From Pristionchus mayeri (lineage: Eukaryota > Nematoda > Chromadorea > Rhabditida > Neodiplogasteridae), in the NCBI GenBank assembly GCA_036245805.1, contig BTRK01000004.1:35821541-35885540 (forward strand): DNA of 64,000 nt, given 5' to 3'. Below the pieces are notes generated by a model. It was not told the origin of the DNA and did not search any database. It saw nothing but the letters and a program-made list of their open reading frames with translations. This document shows, one piece after another, positions 31,661 to 45,600 of this stretch (positions are counted from its first letter, which is position 1; every line of letters starts with the position of its first letter). A program made the position numbers and the translations under genes.

Positions 31661-34600
31661 ATGATGCGCGAGGCCTCGTCGGCGTCGCCTTCGGGCTCCT
31701 CGGCTGCGCTCAACGCTGAGGGCGTCGGCGGAGCGCCGTCGGGTCTGACGACGGCGTCCCCGCCCGCTCCGCCGCCCAAGTGCCACTGCATGTGCTGCTC
31801 CAAACCGGTATGTGGGCACTTTTAAGCGGATTTCAGTTTCAATTACATGTATGTGGTCCATCCTGACACTTGATTGAATGCGTGGGCTCCTTTGAGAGCC
31901 CTCAGGCAGGGCAGCTGACTCAGACTAGGAAGTTCCACAGGCGCCCCTGATTAGTGATAACGAATTTGATAAGTCTAGCCCATGTCGAAAGTTTTGATCT
32001 CATCAAGGCACAGTTAAAAAACCATTGCCTAAATTAGCAGCCTGAAACAGGAATGTATATGGCTGAGTTAGAAAGTGCGAAAGATTATCACCTGTCGAAA
32101 TGCGGCGATCTCCGACCCGAGTTGGCTCATAAACATGTGTTTTTCCTCAGATGTCTCCGCCCGATCCGGACCTGCCTCGACTGCCGAAGGAGGAGAATGT
32201 GAGTGATTTCATTTTTTTTCGAAAATACTATGTATAATTGCATACTATGTAGCAACTATGTAGCAATGTAGCCAAACGATGAAACCGGGAAGCTCGTGCA
32301 ATGTGCTTTGTTTCGGACTTTGGCTAGTGGTGTGGATATTGATTAGTCATGATTCTATCTGGGCAAAGCGATGTCTCTCAAAATTGTGTCGAGATAAGTG
32401 CGGAATGTGGAGATTTATCCGCTGTATTCTAACACGATCATGGAACCTTAGAGTTCTTAGTCAAATTGCTGTACTGACAATAATACACAATATTGCCTAT
32501 TGTTTATGTTCTAACAATAATGTCTATTGTTTATGTTCTTACAAGTACAGTATCCAAATCGTTCCATACAGGACCTGGCCGAGGAGCACGGTCGCACGCG
32601 CAACCTGATGGACTGCATCGCGGCCGCCTCGGTGCCCATGGACGCGCCCGTCTGCAAGGTACGGTAGCTTGAGAATATTGATTGGTTCATCTATTGAGAC
32701 GGAGACCACTCTCTCAAGTAAAGAAATGCCATATTATTTTATTGTTTATGGAATACCGACCTGAAGATCCCTTGATCATGGGTAACACTCGAAGCACATA
32801 GTTGATCGATGAAACCTGTCCATTGCATGTGGTTTTTTATTTTCCTTTTACTCCAATTTGAGTTTTTGGAATGTGGAGGCGTTTCAGATACTTCTGATAA
32901 TGAATTGATGACATCGATCTGCTTAGTCGAAACCGTAATTCCCATTATCGATGGATAAATACACATAATAATCAATCGAATCCTCCCTGCTGCCGTAATC
33001 CTGGCTTGTCGTTGCAGGAGTGCGCGGAGCAGCTGCAGTCGGGGATGTCGCGACAGCTGGAGATGCTCGAAGACGACTGCCTGCACTACAGCCAGCTAGT
33101 CAAGGACCTCAGGTGAGCAGTTATCGATCGGCAATGGAGGAGTACTGTAGCTACTACCGTATAGGTGCAAAATGGACTATGAGGGGCCTAGTGAAAGGTT
33201 TTGAGATTGTATACTTCCCAAAGTAGATTGGACCTCATGGGGCAATTTTAGCTGTCCAAATTGGACCATAAAAGTTCATTTCGAATGTTTGGAGGTTATA
33301 AGGCTGATCCCGACAGTTCATTGATGCTAGGCGAATTGTCAGTGTAAGAGAATATTGCGCACCCAGAAATCAGCAAGTGAAATATTGCAGCATGCGATGA
33401 GATTTATTGTTGGTGTTGAGCGCTACCTTGCCTTATCTTATTGAAAAAAATCATGCGAGCAGCGAAATCACCGGGTGATTGTAAACAATGCCCAATCACT
33501 TCTACGGGATTAATCATATTTGATTATTTTTTACGACAACTTCTCAGTAAACCGCAAGGTCGTGCATTTTCATAATAAGAATATGGTTAATCAGGAAAAT
33601 TTATTCAGTCGCCTTGTTTTATCTTTGTATGAACGGGTATAAAGTGGTCGCTGGGCCGAGTACTTCTGCATTATTATTGTTAGACGCTGCATCGGGAAAC
33701 ATACTGATGAACACCAAATTCCAATGGCTCTACGGGCAGCGTTAGGAAAATCTTCGGACCTTTAGAATGAAGTTTTTATTTCTAGAGAGGGGGCGACTCG
33801 CCGATCAGTCTCGAGAAACATTCCTCGTTAGGAATTGTTTGAGGATCACGAAATCGCCGGGAAGAAAATATAAATTTAAAAATGCAATTTCAGCTCCCGC
33901 TTCTCGAACGTCAACGTGGCCGAGTACAAGGCGAAGATTGAGAAGCTCAAGGTGAGTCATTAATTACTTAATTAGTTAGGCTAATTAGTAAAAAATTCGC
34001 TGACTATTGTCTACTAGCAAGCCGCACTTCCTTGTGCCCATTGCGTCGTCCACAGCAAGGCAAGACCCTGCAATCTCTGCCGCTCTCTTCCTCCTTCCTC
34101 ATTCCTCCCTCCTCCTCCCTTCCTTCCTTCGTTCCAGCTCGTGACTGGCCCCCCTCCGTGCCGTAGGTTCACGCGTAGTTCTTCCTCTGCGTCTCTGCCT
34201 GCCTGCCGCAAGTACGGTTCCCATCCCACTCTGTCGTTCGCCCCCTCTCCGATTCCCCCCACTGCTCTGGTATCTCTGCCGCTCTGGCCTCCCTGCCGGA
34301 AGAACGACTGTTACTCGAGTTCGAGTTTTTCTTCTTCTCGGGGATTTGGTGAACCTCTAGAAAAATCGCCCCTCTTGTGTGTAGAGAGGGCTATAGTTTG
34401 TGCCTTCTAGCGCGGATCTCTGTTCTCTTCCCTCTACTTCCACTCCTCTCCCCCCTCTCCCCCTCCCTCGATTAGACCACACATTTGTGTGTGACTATAT
34501 GGGTATAGTGCCGTGTTGTTGTGCGAGAGAGCGAGTGCTGACGCAGCCCCGTAACAAATTGTGCGCGAATCGTGGTGGGTGTTGTTTCTCGCAGCGATTT

Positions 34601-37600
34601 CTGTGTTACTGTAGCCCTAGGGTGATGTTGTAGTGTACTGTAGTCGGGATGACCTGATGCGATCACGGTAGTGAACGCTCGCTGAAAGTGGCCACAACAG
34701 GACGAATAGGGGTAATTAGGAATGGTCTCTTCTCCTTCCCCTACTTGTCTTTCCAGAGCAATTCTCTCTTCTTTCCTTTTCTTCTCTGGGGCTGTCGGTT
34801 CACAGAAAGAGAGTTAGTAAATGAGAGAAGGCAGAGCGAGAGAGATATTCCCCTACTTACTCCTCAGCTCCGCACAGTCAGCCCCTCTCTAGATGTCTGG
34901 TATAAGGGAGTGGTCAGTTTATAACTAGGCCTTTGTTTGGGACGGTCCCCCGAGCCTTCCCTCGAGGTCAAGTCTAGACTGGCTATAGTAGTGTGATTGG
35001 GAACTTGCGGATTTCATGCTGGTCGAACTCTTCTTGTGCTATCTACCGTTTGGTCTCCAATAATTCCTATGTCACTCGTATTCCCAACATTATTATGAAC
35101 TAGTGATTTTGTTGTAACGGGTTATCTTTATGATCTTTGTTGAATATTATGCTCTTATAAATATGACATTCTGATTCCATACTGAGAATACGATTTCCCG
35201 TTTCTCATCTGTTTCTTGATCTCGAAACCATCTGCGTGGGTAATCTTGTTCATAATTTCCCACCACTTCTATACAAGTAACTGCTCCATCGAATTAGCGA
35301 CTTGTAGCAGATGGAACCAAACGCGCTCTAGGGAAGGCACTAGTTCTACGGGGAGCAATGATCTACCACTCAACGATTGGAATACTATTGTGAAAAAACA
35401 CTTGCCACCTAACAAGATGTGCGCCGAGCATAAGTAGTGGAACTTCCATGGCGATTTGACGTTACTGGTCGAAAATATTATAGTCGCACGACAAAAAACA
35501 TGATTAAATCAATGCTCGAAGCTTGTAAGTTAGGTCTATATCAAAGCGCGTTCACAGCAGGTTACAATGAGCATGATCATTACTCTGGGAAATAGGGGAC
35601 TGCGCTGGGAACGCGCGAGCATTTGTGTGCTGGGAAGAGATACGAGGAGGACAATGGTGTAAATCTCTTCGACTCGAACGCTTTTCGGGCGAACTCGGAG
35701 GGAAGGGTCAGTGAATTATAGGGGGATGAAACAGTCCCAATGAGCAGCTGTCATATTCGCGATTTGAACTGTGTGCATATCGAGCTGTTTTCAGTGCAAT
35801 ATCAACTTGAATTCATAAGTGCCGTTTGTTAGCATGGGTGGGGTAGGTATCGTGAGAAAGATTGTTTTGCTCGCTCAGATAAACTTTTCGAAATAATTGA
35901 AGTTGTTTGTCAGGATTGAGGTTTCAGTCGCAACCTATCCCAACTACTGTTTTTCCGAGGCGTTGCGTGAAGCATTGTGTGTTCGAAAATATTTCAAAAA
36001 TTGGGAAGAAAATACCAATGATCTGTGGGGGCGTTTTTTTCGTAAATGAGCTGCAATGCGTGGCAGTTTGTAGTTCTCTCCAACAATTATCTGATTCTTA
36101 GCGTTCTTTGGCATAATAAGCAGTTTAACTCCGGATTAAGCCCTTGAATTTTACGATGAATCGTCTAGTCATTGATACGGCGAAAGCTACTTTGATATTT
36201 CGTATCTCTCCCGTTCAAAAAACGCAACTGGCTGCTTCCTCCTATTCTGTTGCTGCTGCTGTTTCCCTGTTTTCTCACTCTTGCATCGTATTTCTCATTC
36301 GCCGTCCCTTGCGTCACCTGGCACGGCCGGAGAGGCGCGAGTGGGAGATAGAGAGAGATGCCTCTATGATGTGGAGGGACGGCGAGGAACAATAAGGAGG
36401 AAGTGAAACAGAGAAAGAGCGGGCGAAATAGCAAGAACGCGAGGCGAGAAGTGTTCCACGCAAGCGCGTCATCTTTTTCCCCCCGATCAAGCACTGATCT
36501 GTCACTTGTGATCGATGTTTTGCGCTTCAAGTAGGCGGAGAAGCCCGAATCTCGCTGTTCCCCATGCTTCTTCACTTTTCTGTCTGACGAAAAAGCGTGG
36601 TAAACATTACTCGATCACACAGATCCCATCTAGCGATAAAAAGGCGCAATATAGCAAAACATGGAAGATGGCGCGATTGGGCCGTTTTGGCGACTGGGCG
36701 TGTATTTTGCCCCCCTATAGTTCCTCCCCCACCTCCCACGGGGTCCTTTTTTGTTTGATCGGAGAGACTCTCCCGTTCTTTCTCTCCCCCTCGTCTGGAT
36801 TGGTCGTTCGCAAGTGATCCCCCTTGAGCTCCCACTCCCCCCCCCCCCTGTCTCTCCTCCCCCCTCACCCTCGCCCTTTAGTCATCATTCCCTCTCGCTG
36901 TCTGCACTCTCTCGCGTTCACGCAGTCTCTCCAACTGTCCATCAGTGGTCAGTTTCTCCTCATACAACGCGCAAAGAAGCACCAGTTCGCCTCTGCGAAA
37001 CGAGGATTGTGCGATTGCGCCGCGTGTTCCTCGTCTTTCGTGCTCTCTAATCCACGTGTATTTTCTGGTTAGAGCAAAGCGAACAATCGCGTTTAAAATC
37101 TTGAAATTTGCCTTGTCTTTGTTGTTGTTGTTGTTTGTAAAATTAATGTATTTATTTGCAGAAAGATGAGACGGACCTCACGGCCGAGCTGCGGGCGCTC
37201 ATCCTGGAGGAGGAGAAGGTGGGAGTTGGATTGATTAGTTATTCGCATTTTCAAATTTGATTGAGCCTATCATTGTTAGCGGAGCGGTTCTGGTACGGAT
37301 ATGATAGATGTGAAACAGGAATTTAATGTACCGCGAGAATGCGCATTGTATTATCCAAATAATTTTGGGTATTGTCTTGAAGCACTGATATAGCACGAGT
37401 TATCCGGGAGACTTGTGTGACGTTAAAATTATTTTTTAATCTCATTGGATGATGGAATTATGGATTCGTTCGTTGCGCCATGCTCAAAGGGGCTCACAAT
37501 CAGCGAAATTTGGAGTCTGCTGATAGCAGCCAAATTATTTTAATTAATTAATTAATTAAAATATAATTCTCAGGTCGATCGCGAGCTGTCGGCGGAGAAG

Positions 37601-40600
37601 CGCGCACTCGAGCAGACCAGTGCACAGGAGGAGGAGTTGTGGGCGCGCCTCAGGGACTACCACTCGTGAGTGATACTGTAGAGAGGCGTACAATAACAGA
37701 GTGATACTGATTAGAGCTTGAATCATTCACGAGTTATGGTTGAAAACGAAAATATTAGGACTAAATTTGCAAGGTCGTACTGGTCGACTTGGTGTTGCGT
37801 TCATGGTACATTTACCTAAGGCTTGCGCAGCAAGCGATTGATGAAGAACACAAAAAAATTAAACCAATTGTATATAAAAGGTGACTTTGCGCCTCAAGCT
37901 TCCTATTAATACGGGAAAAAAATACTAAATTGCCGGTTATTTGTAGTCGGTGTGTGGTATTGTGTGGGTGGTTCATCTCTATGAATCGATTGCGAATTAT
38001 TGAGAATCGATTGGCCGGGATTCGAGATAAGTGCCCTGTTTCAGAGCAAGTGTTTGTCTATGTAGAAATGATTGGGTAACCAGGGGATATCGGCTCAGAT
38101 TGACCTTGATCTCTGTCAGGTACATGATCAAGAACGACCAGGAGGTGCGCGAGATGAACATGGAGATACGGTACATCGACTCGCAGCTGAGGATGCTCAC
38201 GAGGACCAGCGTGCTCAGTGAGTGAGGGGGCTACGGTAGGGGTACGGTAGGTGGCGTATTGAAATCTGATCGATGTGGAAAAGATTGCGATTGAATATTT
38301 GGTTGCCTACCACTTTGAAGTTGCAGTAGGTGAAGACTACCAATAAGAATATAGTTGGCCAATATGAGACCGATGGCTACTGCAGAAAACTAACTATTTA
38401 TCAAGGGTTAACAAATCTACAGGTCTGGCGTTCCCGATCGAGGTCACGCAGTCCTCGCCCTCCTCACTGCCCATCGCTGCCATCAACGGTGAGTCTGACT
38501 GATCCTTTCAATTTTACGTATTTTCGCTCGTACTGCCAAGTATGCAAACACGGAAGGCAATGCTTCTTCCTTTCAAGAATATTGCATTTTTTTCTGAATA
38601 ATTCATCATATTTGTAAACGGGAAAGCATAAGAAAGGGAGCGATAGAGAGCGTTTGAAATAGATGGAGAGAGAAAGTATAGGCTCATCTGCAGGTTTCCG
38701 TCTCGGCCGCCTGCCCGACGTGCAGATCGACTGGCCGGAGATCAACGCCGCCTGGGGACAGGCACTGCTGCTGCTGGATGTGAGCCGTGGTCTTTGATCT
38801 TTGAGAATAGTTTATATGGGTTGGAACTGATGTGGCTGAAATAGTTAAACTTTGCTCTGAGAAGCTATGAGTGCATTAGTAGGTGCTCTTAGTATTTATT
38901 GGCCGTAAGAAGGCATAATAGGTTTGATATTAGGAAATATTGCGCGTTAAATGACTCTGGTTGAAAATGGCAGCTAGCATGGGATTTACGCGTTTCAAGT
39001 GTGCCACATAGGTTTGACTGGAGAGCGGACTGTGATTTATGCGGGATCTGTATTCTTGTAAACAATACAATGGTGAATGAGAAGAAAAAATTGACATGTG
39101 CTATATTCTGACAATTGAATTTATTTGATCTTTCGTACGCGGGCAAGAATTGGCCAATCGTGAGGATCATTTTGAATAATTTCTTGGATTCTCCTCTGCT
39201 GCTCCTCAAAGGGTTGATTAGTAGCAAGTTGATCAGTATTTCAATTTATGTTGTGGGCTGGTGTATCACACTTTTCGACGTTGAGTTCTCTGATTGCAAA
39301 GTGAGAGGAGAATCGAAACAACAACAACATCGAGGCTTCACGTCACTTCTTTGTGACCCTTGGTCCGCTGTGAAATGAGAGATTCACAATGGACACGTTG
39401 CCACTGAGATCTGTTGAAGTTATTACTGCATATGCGAAACGGGTGATGCGTAGGTAGGAATTGAAAATATTGTAATGCTTTTATCGCAGTTTTCCTGATT
39501 TTGTTATCTTTTTCATTATATGGAGTGGAATCAATCGATATCGCGTAACTTCTCACGTAGGCATCTCTTTGCGTGAATGTTACACCGCCCGGCCGGTCGA
39601 ATCGGAAATCGCTCGTCGTTACCTGATTGATTGCTCCGCTCTCTGCGGAGAACTCGGGTTAAAGTACGGCAGGCGAAGCGCGAATCGTGCGGGCGGATGT
39701 GCGCCAGGCGCCAAGGGCAACGCCAGGGCATGGGGAGAAGGGGTGAAGGCGAGAGAGTGTGGGAAAGTGAGAGAGCGCAGGCAGCTCCTGAATTCTGAGC
39801 GATGATCTCGAGCTCTCGATTTCACAATATATCTCGCTCATTAAAAGGAAGCGAGAGAGCATGGGATATCGAGAGAGTGTTTCGACTCGCAGTCGTTGGA
39901 AGTAGTAAGAATGATCAGGTGGTAAGGACAGAGGCGGGCAGATCGGAGGGGGGGGGGGGGGGAAGGAGGAAGGAGGGGTAGGAAGGGGCATGTGATCAGT
40001 CTGACCTACCGATGGAGCTGAGGATCGATGGGAAGTGGTGCAGGAGTGAGATGTGAGTTGGATTTGGCTATGCTAATCTAGGAGAGGACTTGCGTTTCCT
40101 GGTTTCGCGGTCGGCATGTAGAGCAGATCGTTGTCATGTAATTAGTTATTCCTGGGCATACGAGTTACAAATATCAGAAGAGTATTGAGCGGTATTATGC
40201 TTGCGGTATTGCCTTTCCAGCTAAATACAATTATGGCCACTTCGCGTTTCACAGTAGGTTTATAGGAAAGAAAATGTGGTGCTTCTGATCTCACATCCTC
40301 GTCTATTCTTCGAATTTATTATGATCAGTATCTCGTATTTATTATTACCAGTATCTACCATATTGTGACCAGTCTTGGAATCTATAGATTGCGGTAGCCC
40401 CTTTTAAAATCGATCGATAATCCCTGATTGCAGATCCTGATGAAGAGAGCGCACTGCGCGCTGCCCGGCGTGGAATTCGTCACGCTGCACTCGTCGTCGG
40501 CCATCAGGGTGGAGAGGGGCAACGCCGTCAAGGAGTACCCACTGTGAGTATACGGTAGCTTTTGGCTACGGTAGGGTACTGTAGGGACGGTACGGTAGAA

Positions 40601-41830
40601 AGCATTGGAAGAAAAAAATCAATAAAATAAATGGCAGGCACGCGGCGGGCAGCTGGAAGCCGTTCGGAAACAAGAACATGGACGGAGGCGCGGCCATCTT
40701 CATGGAGGCACTCGCCCTACTCTGCAATACAATATCAGTGAGTTATCGTAATGTATTGATTATTGATTAGATACCATACTAATGTATCGAATAATGCGTG
40801 ATTATTTGTGTTGCACGGTTGGAAAAAATATGATTCTGAGACCTGTCTCTAGTTGCTTCTGTGCTGCATACCTATTTGATATTCTCAGATGGAGTTTGCT
40901 TTTCGATAAGTAGGCCGTACCGTTCTGTGAAAAAGAAGCGCAACTTCTCTCGCTTTTCTCGTATGATTAATACTCTAGAAATAATTCCTTTCTCTGTATA
41001 CAATTTTCCAATTGAAATTGAGTCAACAATTTGATTGGATATTCTGTTGTTGTACTTCAGGTTGCCTTTGCTTTTTTCTGATTCATGCTTGAGTGATATC
41101 ACGAGCAAAGGTGGGCACCATCGAAGCCAGCTGTGAAACACCCCCGGGTTTCGGATAGGACACCCGCGGTTTTTGGAAAATTTTGTCTAAAAACGATCAT
41201 TTACGACCCCCCCCCCTTTTTTTGACCCTATACACCCTCGGTTTTCGATTTCCAGCTTCAACCACCGCCCACCTATGATCACGAGCTGAAACACCTTCCC
41301 CGATTCCTCGCTCATCGGTCGTTTTACAGGATCAAGCCAAGGCCAACGGCGGAGTGCAAGTCGAGTGGCCACATCGGATTCGTGGAGACCGCCTGATTGC
41401 AGACGACATGGAGTATACTGTAAGACTACAGTAGTGTACTGGGAATCGATAACCGAGTTTTTCGTTTTGGATATAGACAGGAGCGTACGGGAATGAAGCT
41501 GATTGTACAGGAGCGGTCGGGAATGAAGCTGATTGTAGTAAAAATACTTACGATCTAGGGGCTGGATGGAATTTGTAAAGTTTCGGAACAGGATGGATAA
41601 CGTTAGGTGTGCGTCAGTGGTTACAAAAAAAATTAATTTCCTTGATACGACCTGAACAGTCAGTCCATGAAGGTACAGTAATTTCTTGCCATTACGAACT
41701 GGGTTAATTCCCTCCCCATCTGCAGGTGAAGATGCAGTTCAGTGCGGAGGAGCGGTGGACCAACGCGATGCGCGCGATGCTACTCAACCTGAAGTGGGCC
41801 GCTGCCATGATCAACATCGAGAAGGCGTGA
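31661..41830 (+). CDS. bec-1: Beclin 1 / Atg6 orthologue
   Basis: Fourteen exons (31661-31807, 32151-32198, 32572-32658, 33018-33112, 33894-33951, 37162-37218, 37574-37665, 38120-38217, 38423-38488, 38694-38779, 40434-40543, 40638-40737, 41330-41419, 41726-41830) join in phase to 412 aa. Beclin is the scaffold subunit of the class III PI3-kinase (VPS34) complex, needed for autophagosome nucleation and endosomal sorting. The N-terminus has a CHCMCC cysteine cluster like the CxxC of Beclins. The middle is a coiled coil (about 130-225). The C-terminal evolutionarily conserved domain is unmistakable: [19 protein letters not shown], the [20 protein letters not shown] region, and the final [21 protein letters not shown]. 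The N-terminal half before the coiled coil is short and Ser/Ala/Pro-rich, and a BH3-like motif is not obvious. Intron 5 (33952-37161) is 3.2 kb. Confidence 0.95.
33952..37161 (+). other. Large bec-1 intron, no nested gene recognised
   Basis: Both strands were scanned. Long frames here are low-complexity or lack splice signals. Pyrimidine-rich runs dominate at about 34070-34460 and 36700-36900. Confidence 0.5.
41096..41287. mobile_element. MITE-like element (GTGGGCACCAT family), copy 2
   Basis: The left end ATCACGAGCAAAGGTGGGCA then CCATCG is mirrored by the right end CGCCCACCTATGATCACGAG. The interior shares the GAAAC-CCCCCGGGTTTCGG block with 24200-24386. It lies in the bec-1 intron ending at 41329. 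Confidence 0.65.
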
Positions 41831-42634
41831 GAAGTGCGCGGCAACGCGCGATCCAGGCTCCGCCCACTCTTCAAAGCCCCGCCCCCTCCTTTTTCACTGT
41901 AGTTTGTAGGTTGATCCCGCGGGTTTTAGAGAGCCAGTCAGCAGCTCTGACCCACTTTGGTGTTGGAACGGCTATGGCGAGAGAGAGAAACGTGAAAAGA
42001 GAACATGTGTTCCCACCACTCGTCCCATTACCTCGATTTATCACGATAAGCCCAGGTTCCCCCCGCTAACCTAACACTTTGTTGTAAATACTGCCCTTCG
42101 TTTGAGCTCTGTACCATGTAAATAGTCTCTGGAATTTGTACATGTTTGTGAAAGATTTACGGCATAAAGAGTTTCTGTGATCTATTTGTGACTTGTCGTT
42201 TCCTTGCCATCCACGGGTTACTGGACCCTGTGAAATATCTGCCCTTATGCATGACGTGGAGTAGAGTGTAGTTTGCATGTTCCGTTGGTACTTAGCATAG
42301 CAGGGTAATTAGACTGGCTAGCAAGTGTTTTGCGTGACAGATCAGTGGACAACCTCGCTCGTTTCCTCAGTTTCTCTCTCTCGTTTTATGTTCTGTGTGT
42401 ATCGATCGTCTGGTAGATCAGTGACCGTGCTCCCTGACCCCTTCCCCATTGCAGACAACCAATCTATCGTGCGCGCACATCCTACGAGACACCCATCCGT
42501 CTTTCCGCCAATCGATACTGCGATCTCCCGCTCAATCGATACCGCGAGTATCGATCGCCGACAGCTACCGTATCCACGCACTGCCAGCGCTGGTTCCCGC
42601 CTGGAACCCCCGCACACAGTAGTACCCCCAACTG
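41831..42634 (+). promoter_or_regulatory. bec-1 to skn-1 intergenic, with skn-1 leader splice acceptor
   Basis: Only 804 bp separate the bec-1 stop and the skn-1 start. A consensus acceptor (CCCATTGCAG) ends at 42454, about 180 nt before the ATG, and is followed by an open leader with an in-frame TAG upstream of that ATG. This fits either trans-splicing of the skn-1 leader or a short upstream exon. No canonical AATAAA was seen for bec-1 in this interval. Confidence 0.5.
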
Positions 42635-45600
42635 ATGGCCTCCTCTGGTGAGGACAGCGCGAGCGACGCGCACCATGGTCCCGCGACGACGATGAGGTAT
42701 ACGGTAATCGAGTGGGCATTGATTGATTATCGATTTTCTACAGAAAGCGACGCTGCCTGCGCCGCAGACTGCACCACCAAGCGATGCGAAGAAGCACCTC
42801 GACTGAAAAGGTAAGGTGGTTATCGATCGATAGTGTGTGGTACCGTAGTCTGAGAATATCGGTTAAAAAAAATTCACTTCTCTGGATCACACCCATGTAT
42901 ACCCCGGAGACACACACCCATGTATACCCCTGTGAATAACTGCAGACAAATAATTCGTGAACAAATATTTTGTTACCCGCATAGTTCGTCTTTCGTGGTT
43001 GGATGATACGCAGGAATGGACCGTGCGTTCGATGGATCTCGTGTGTCTAGATTGAAAACCCACTTTTTGCAATGGGCAATGTGCTATCGTACCATCCATT
43101 TTTCGAAGTAATGAATAGCGCAGGATTAGTGTTTCGTTATTAGATTATTAGCGCGAATGCGCCAGTTGGCCAATGTATGGTTGGCGATTGGGTGTTCAAA
43201 ATAATTCATGGGTGTAACAGTCAAATTATGACTATCAACACATGAACTGTTGTAATAGGGCTAACACAATTAGAGAATATCGATTGATACCGTCAAATTC
43301 GTTGCAGAACCCGACGGACATTCCGTCCAACTGGCCCTTCTGGTGGCTGGGCGCTGCCGCGATCGCGGTCTTCGTCACGCCCGGTCTCTCTATTGTAAGT
43401 GGCATGCCCAATTGGCCACCGTTCTCTGACAGCTGTTCGATGTGTCAGATGCATGATTTTCAGCTGAATCCGACCCGCTCCATGCACGAGAAGGCGATGG
43501 ACGCGCTCTGGACCTACGGCGAGGAGCAGCGGTGGTGGATGGAAGACAGACGAGGTACGGTGCTTCTTCCAAACGGTACTGTAGATAGGAAGGGCTACGG
43601 TAGTGTTGAGTGGTTGACTGGGTGCTTGTAATAGAAGTTGTCGATGTACAGGTACTGCATGACTGGATATCTGATGCCTTCTTCTCTATTTTGATACCTG
43701 CCTGTTGCTAGCTTCATCCTCGACTCTAGTTTCATCGCGTTGCGCATCTAATAAGGAAGTGTCGACTATGTTTGATCTGCTCATTTAGCTAGGCCCTCGC
43801 TTGCTATGACTCAACTTGGTAGTTGTCTCGCTTCCGTACTCGGTAGCAAGTAGTCTGCAAGTTTACGATAGTCGTCAATCTAAAAATGGAAGTACTGGAC
43901 GCGAATTGGCTTCTGGAGCTGGACAGAATGCTCGGCTGGCCAGGTACGGTAGCTTTGTGCAACGCCGAGTATGTGCGAAGGTAAACGGCCGAGATGTAGC
44001 GTTAGTTTGTTAGAGGAAGAGAAGGGATTGGAAAGGGAAGGGAGGGAGAGAGAAGAATAGACTAACTCGCGTTGAGAGTTGATGCAGGGAGAATCAGCGA
44101 CTGCTCCCTATTGCACAATCTGTCGAAAGAGTGAGGAGAGTACAACTGTAGATTCTGTTCTTCCCTACTACCTTCCAGAACTAGAGAGAGAGGGCAGGGC
44201 AAGGAACAAATCCCTGCGAATAAAAACAGTGTGCGAGAAATGGACTCATTCTGTAGCCCATGGCAGGCAACAGAGGCGACGACTACATTTCGCGCACTCT
44301 TTTGCGTGCGATTTCGCCACGCATTCTGGAGCACACGAGGGTACGGTAGGGTATTATTAGGCAGACAACGTGGAATGCACTGGGAACTCGCTGAGCAAGG
44401 ATGGTGGAGGACGAACGGAGTATGTTAAGAGAGCGGCGATGGAAGGGCATGTCGGAGATCAGCTCTGGGAATTAACAGAGAGGAATATTTTGGGACGAGA
44501 AATGTACCACGTGGACCACAACTGAAATATTGATTTTTTCCCGATGTGAGGAGGAACGTTAGTGAAGACACCTGGCGCAATGCAGATTATGCGATTGCTG
44601 CATGAAACTGCCTGCCTAATTGGGCTAAACATTGAAATATAAATCTATGTTTTTCACTGGATTCGTTTGCACTGGAATTGTTGTGGCTTCTAACCCAATG
44701 ATAATAATTCACGGTCGTTGCTCGAATTCGCCTGGTTGCCCCAGAGGGTAGGAGGCAGATTAGTCTGGCTCATTGATTGAGGAAGAAATGACATGCCAAA
44801 CCAGGGGTTATTTAGTGTTTCGAACGCGGAACCGGAGCCCGATTGAAAAACAACTGCCGCCCAGCTAATAATAGAAGCGCGTTGCTAGAAATCACCGGCT
44901 CTCTTCAATCTGTGAATTGTCGCGCGCCCTTGTTCTCTATTTGTCGCTTTCAATTCGTCCCATAGTACTGCCTGGTGCTATAAATGAGCGTACTGAGAAT
45001 ATCTGCGATTCCTTTCCCCCTTATTTTTCTCATCGACAATCAAGATAGTGTGGTGAAGTGGGAGAGTGCATTCGCCGAATAGACAGATCACTCTTGGTTC
45101 TTCGATCCCTCGCCCTCTCTCGGTTCCCTGTTTTCGACTGCACTCGAGTGAGAGAGGCCTAACGAAGTTTTCTCCTCTCGTCTCACCTTCCTCTTCCCTT
45201 TCCCTTCCCTCCTCTCGCTTCTCTCTCCCACCTCTTGACGAGCGACATCAGAGTTCTCGGCCAAAATGTGATCTCAGTGTGACTCAGGGAGAGAGCGAGG
45301 GAGAAGGAGAGGAGGTAACTAGGAAATGGAGGGAGTCCGTAACAACAAAACAGCAAGTGCTACCGTGCAGCAGAGGGGAGGAGGGAGGGAGGGAGGGAGG
45401 CTGTTGATCAGCCCGCAGAGTGCAATCCTTTCCTCCTCGTCTTCCTGTTATTGCCCACTGGTGTTTTCGGGCCGCCCGCCATTGTTCACAGTCGCCTGTT
45501 TCGATGGTCGTGATTCTTGGGGTTTTGACCAACGGTGGCATGAGATTGCCTTTTATCGCTTCCGCGGAGCTTATGTCGATGATGTGAAACGGAGACTAGG

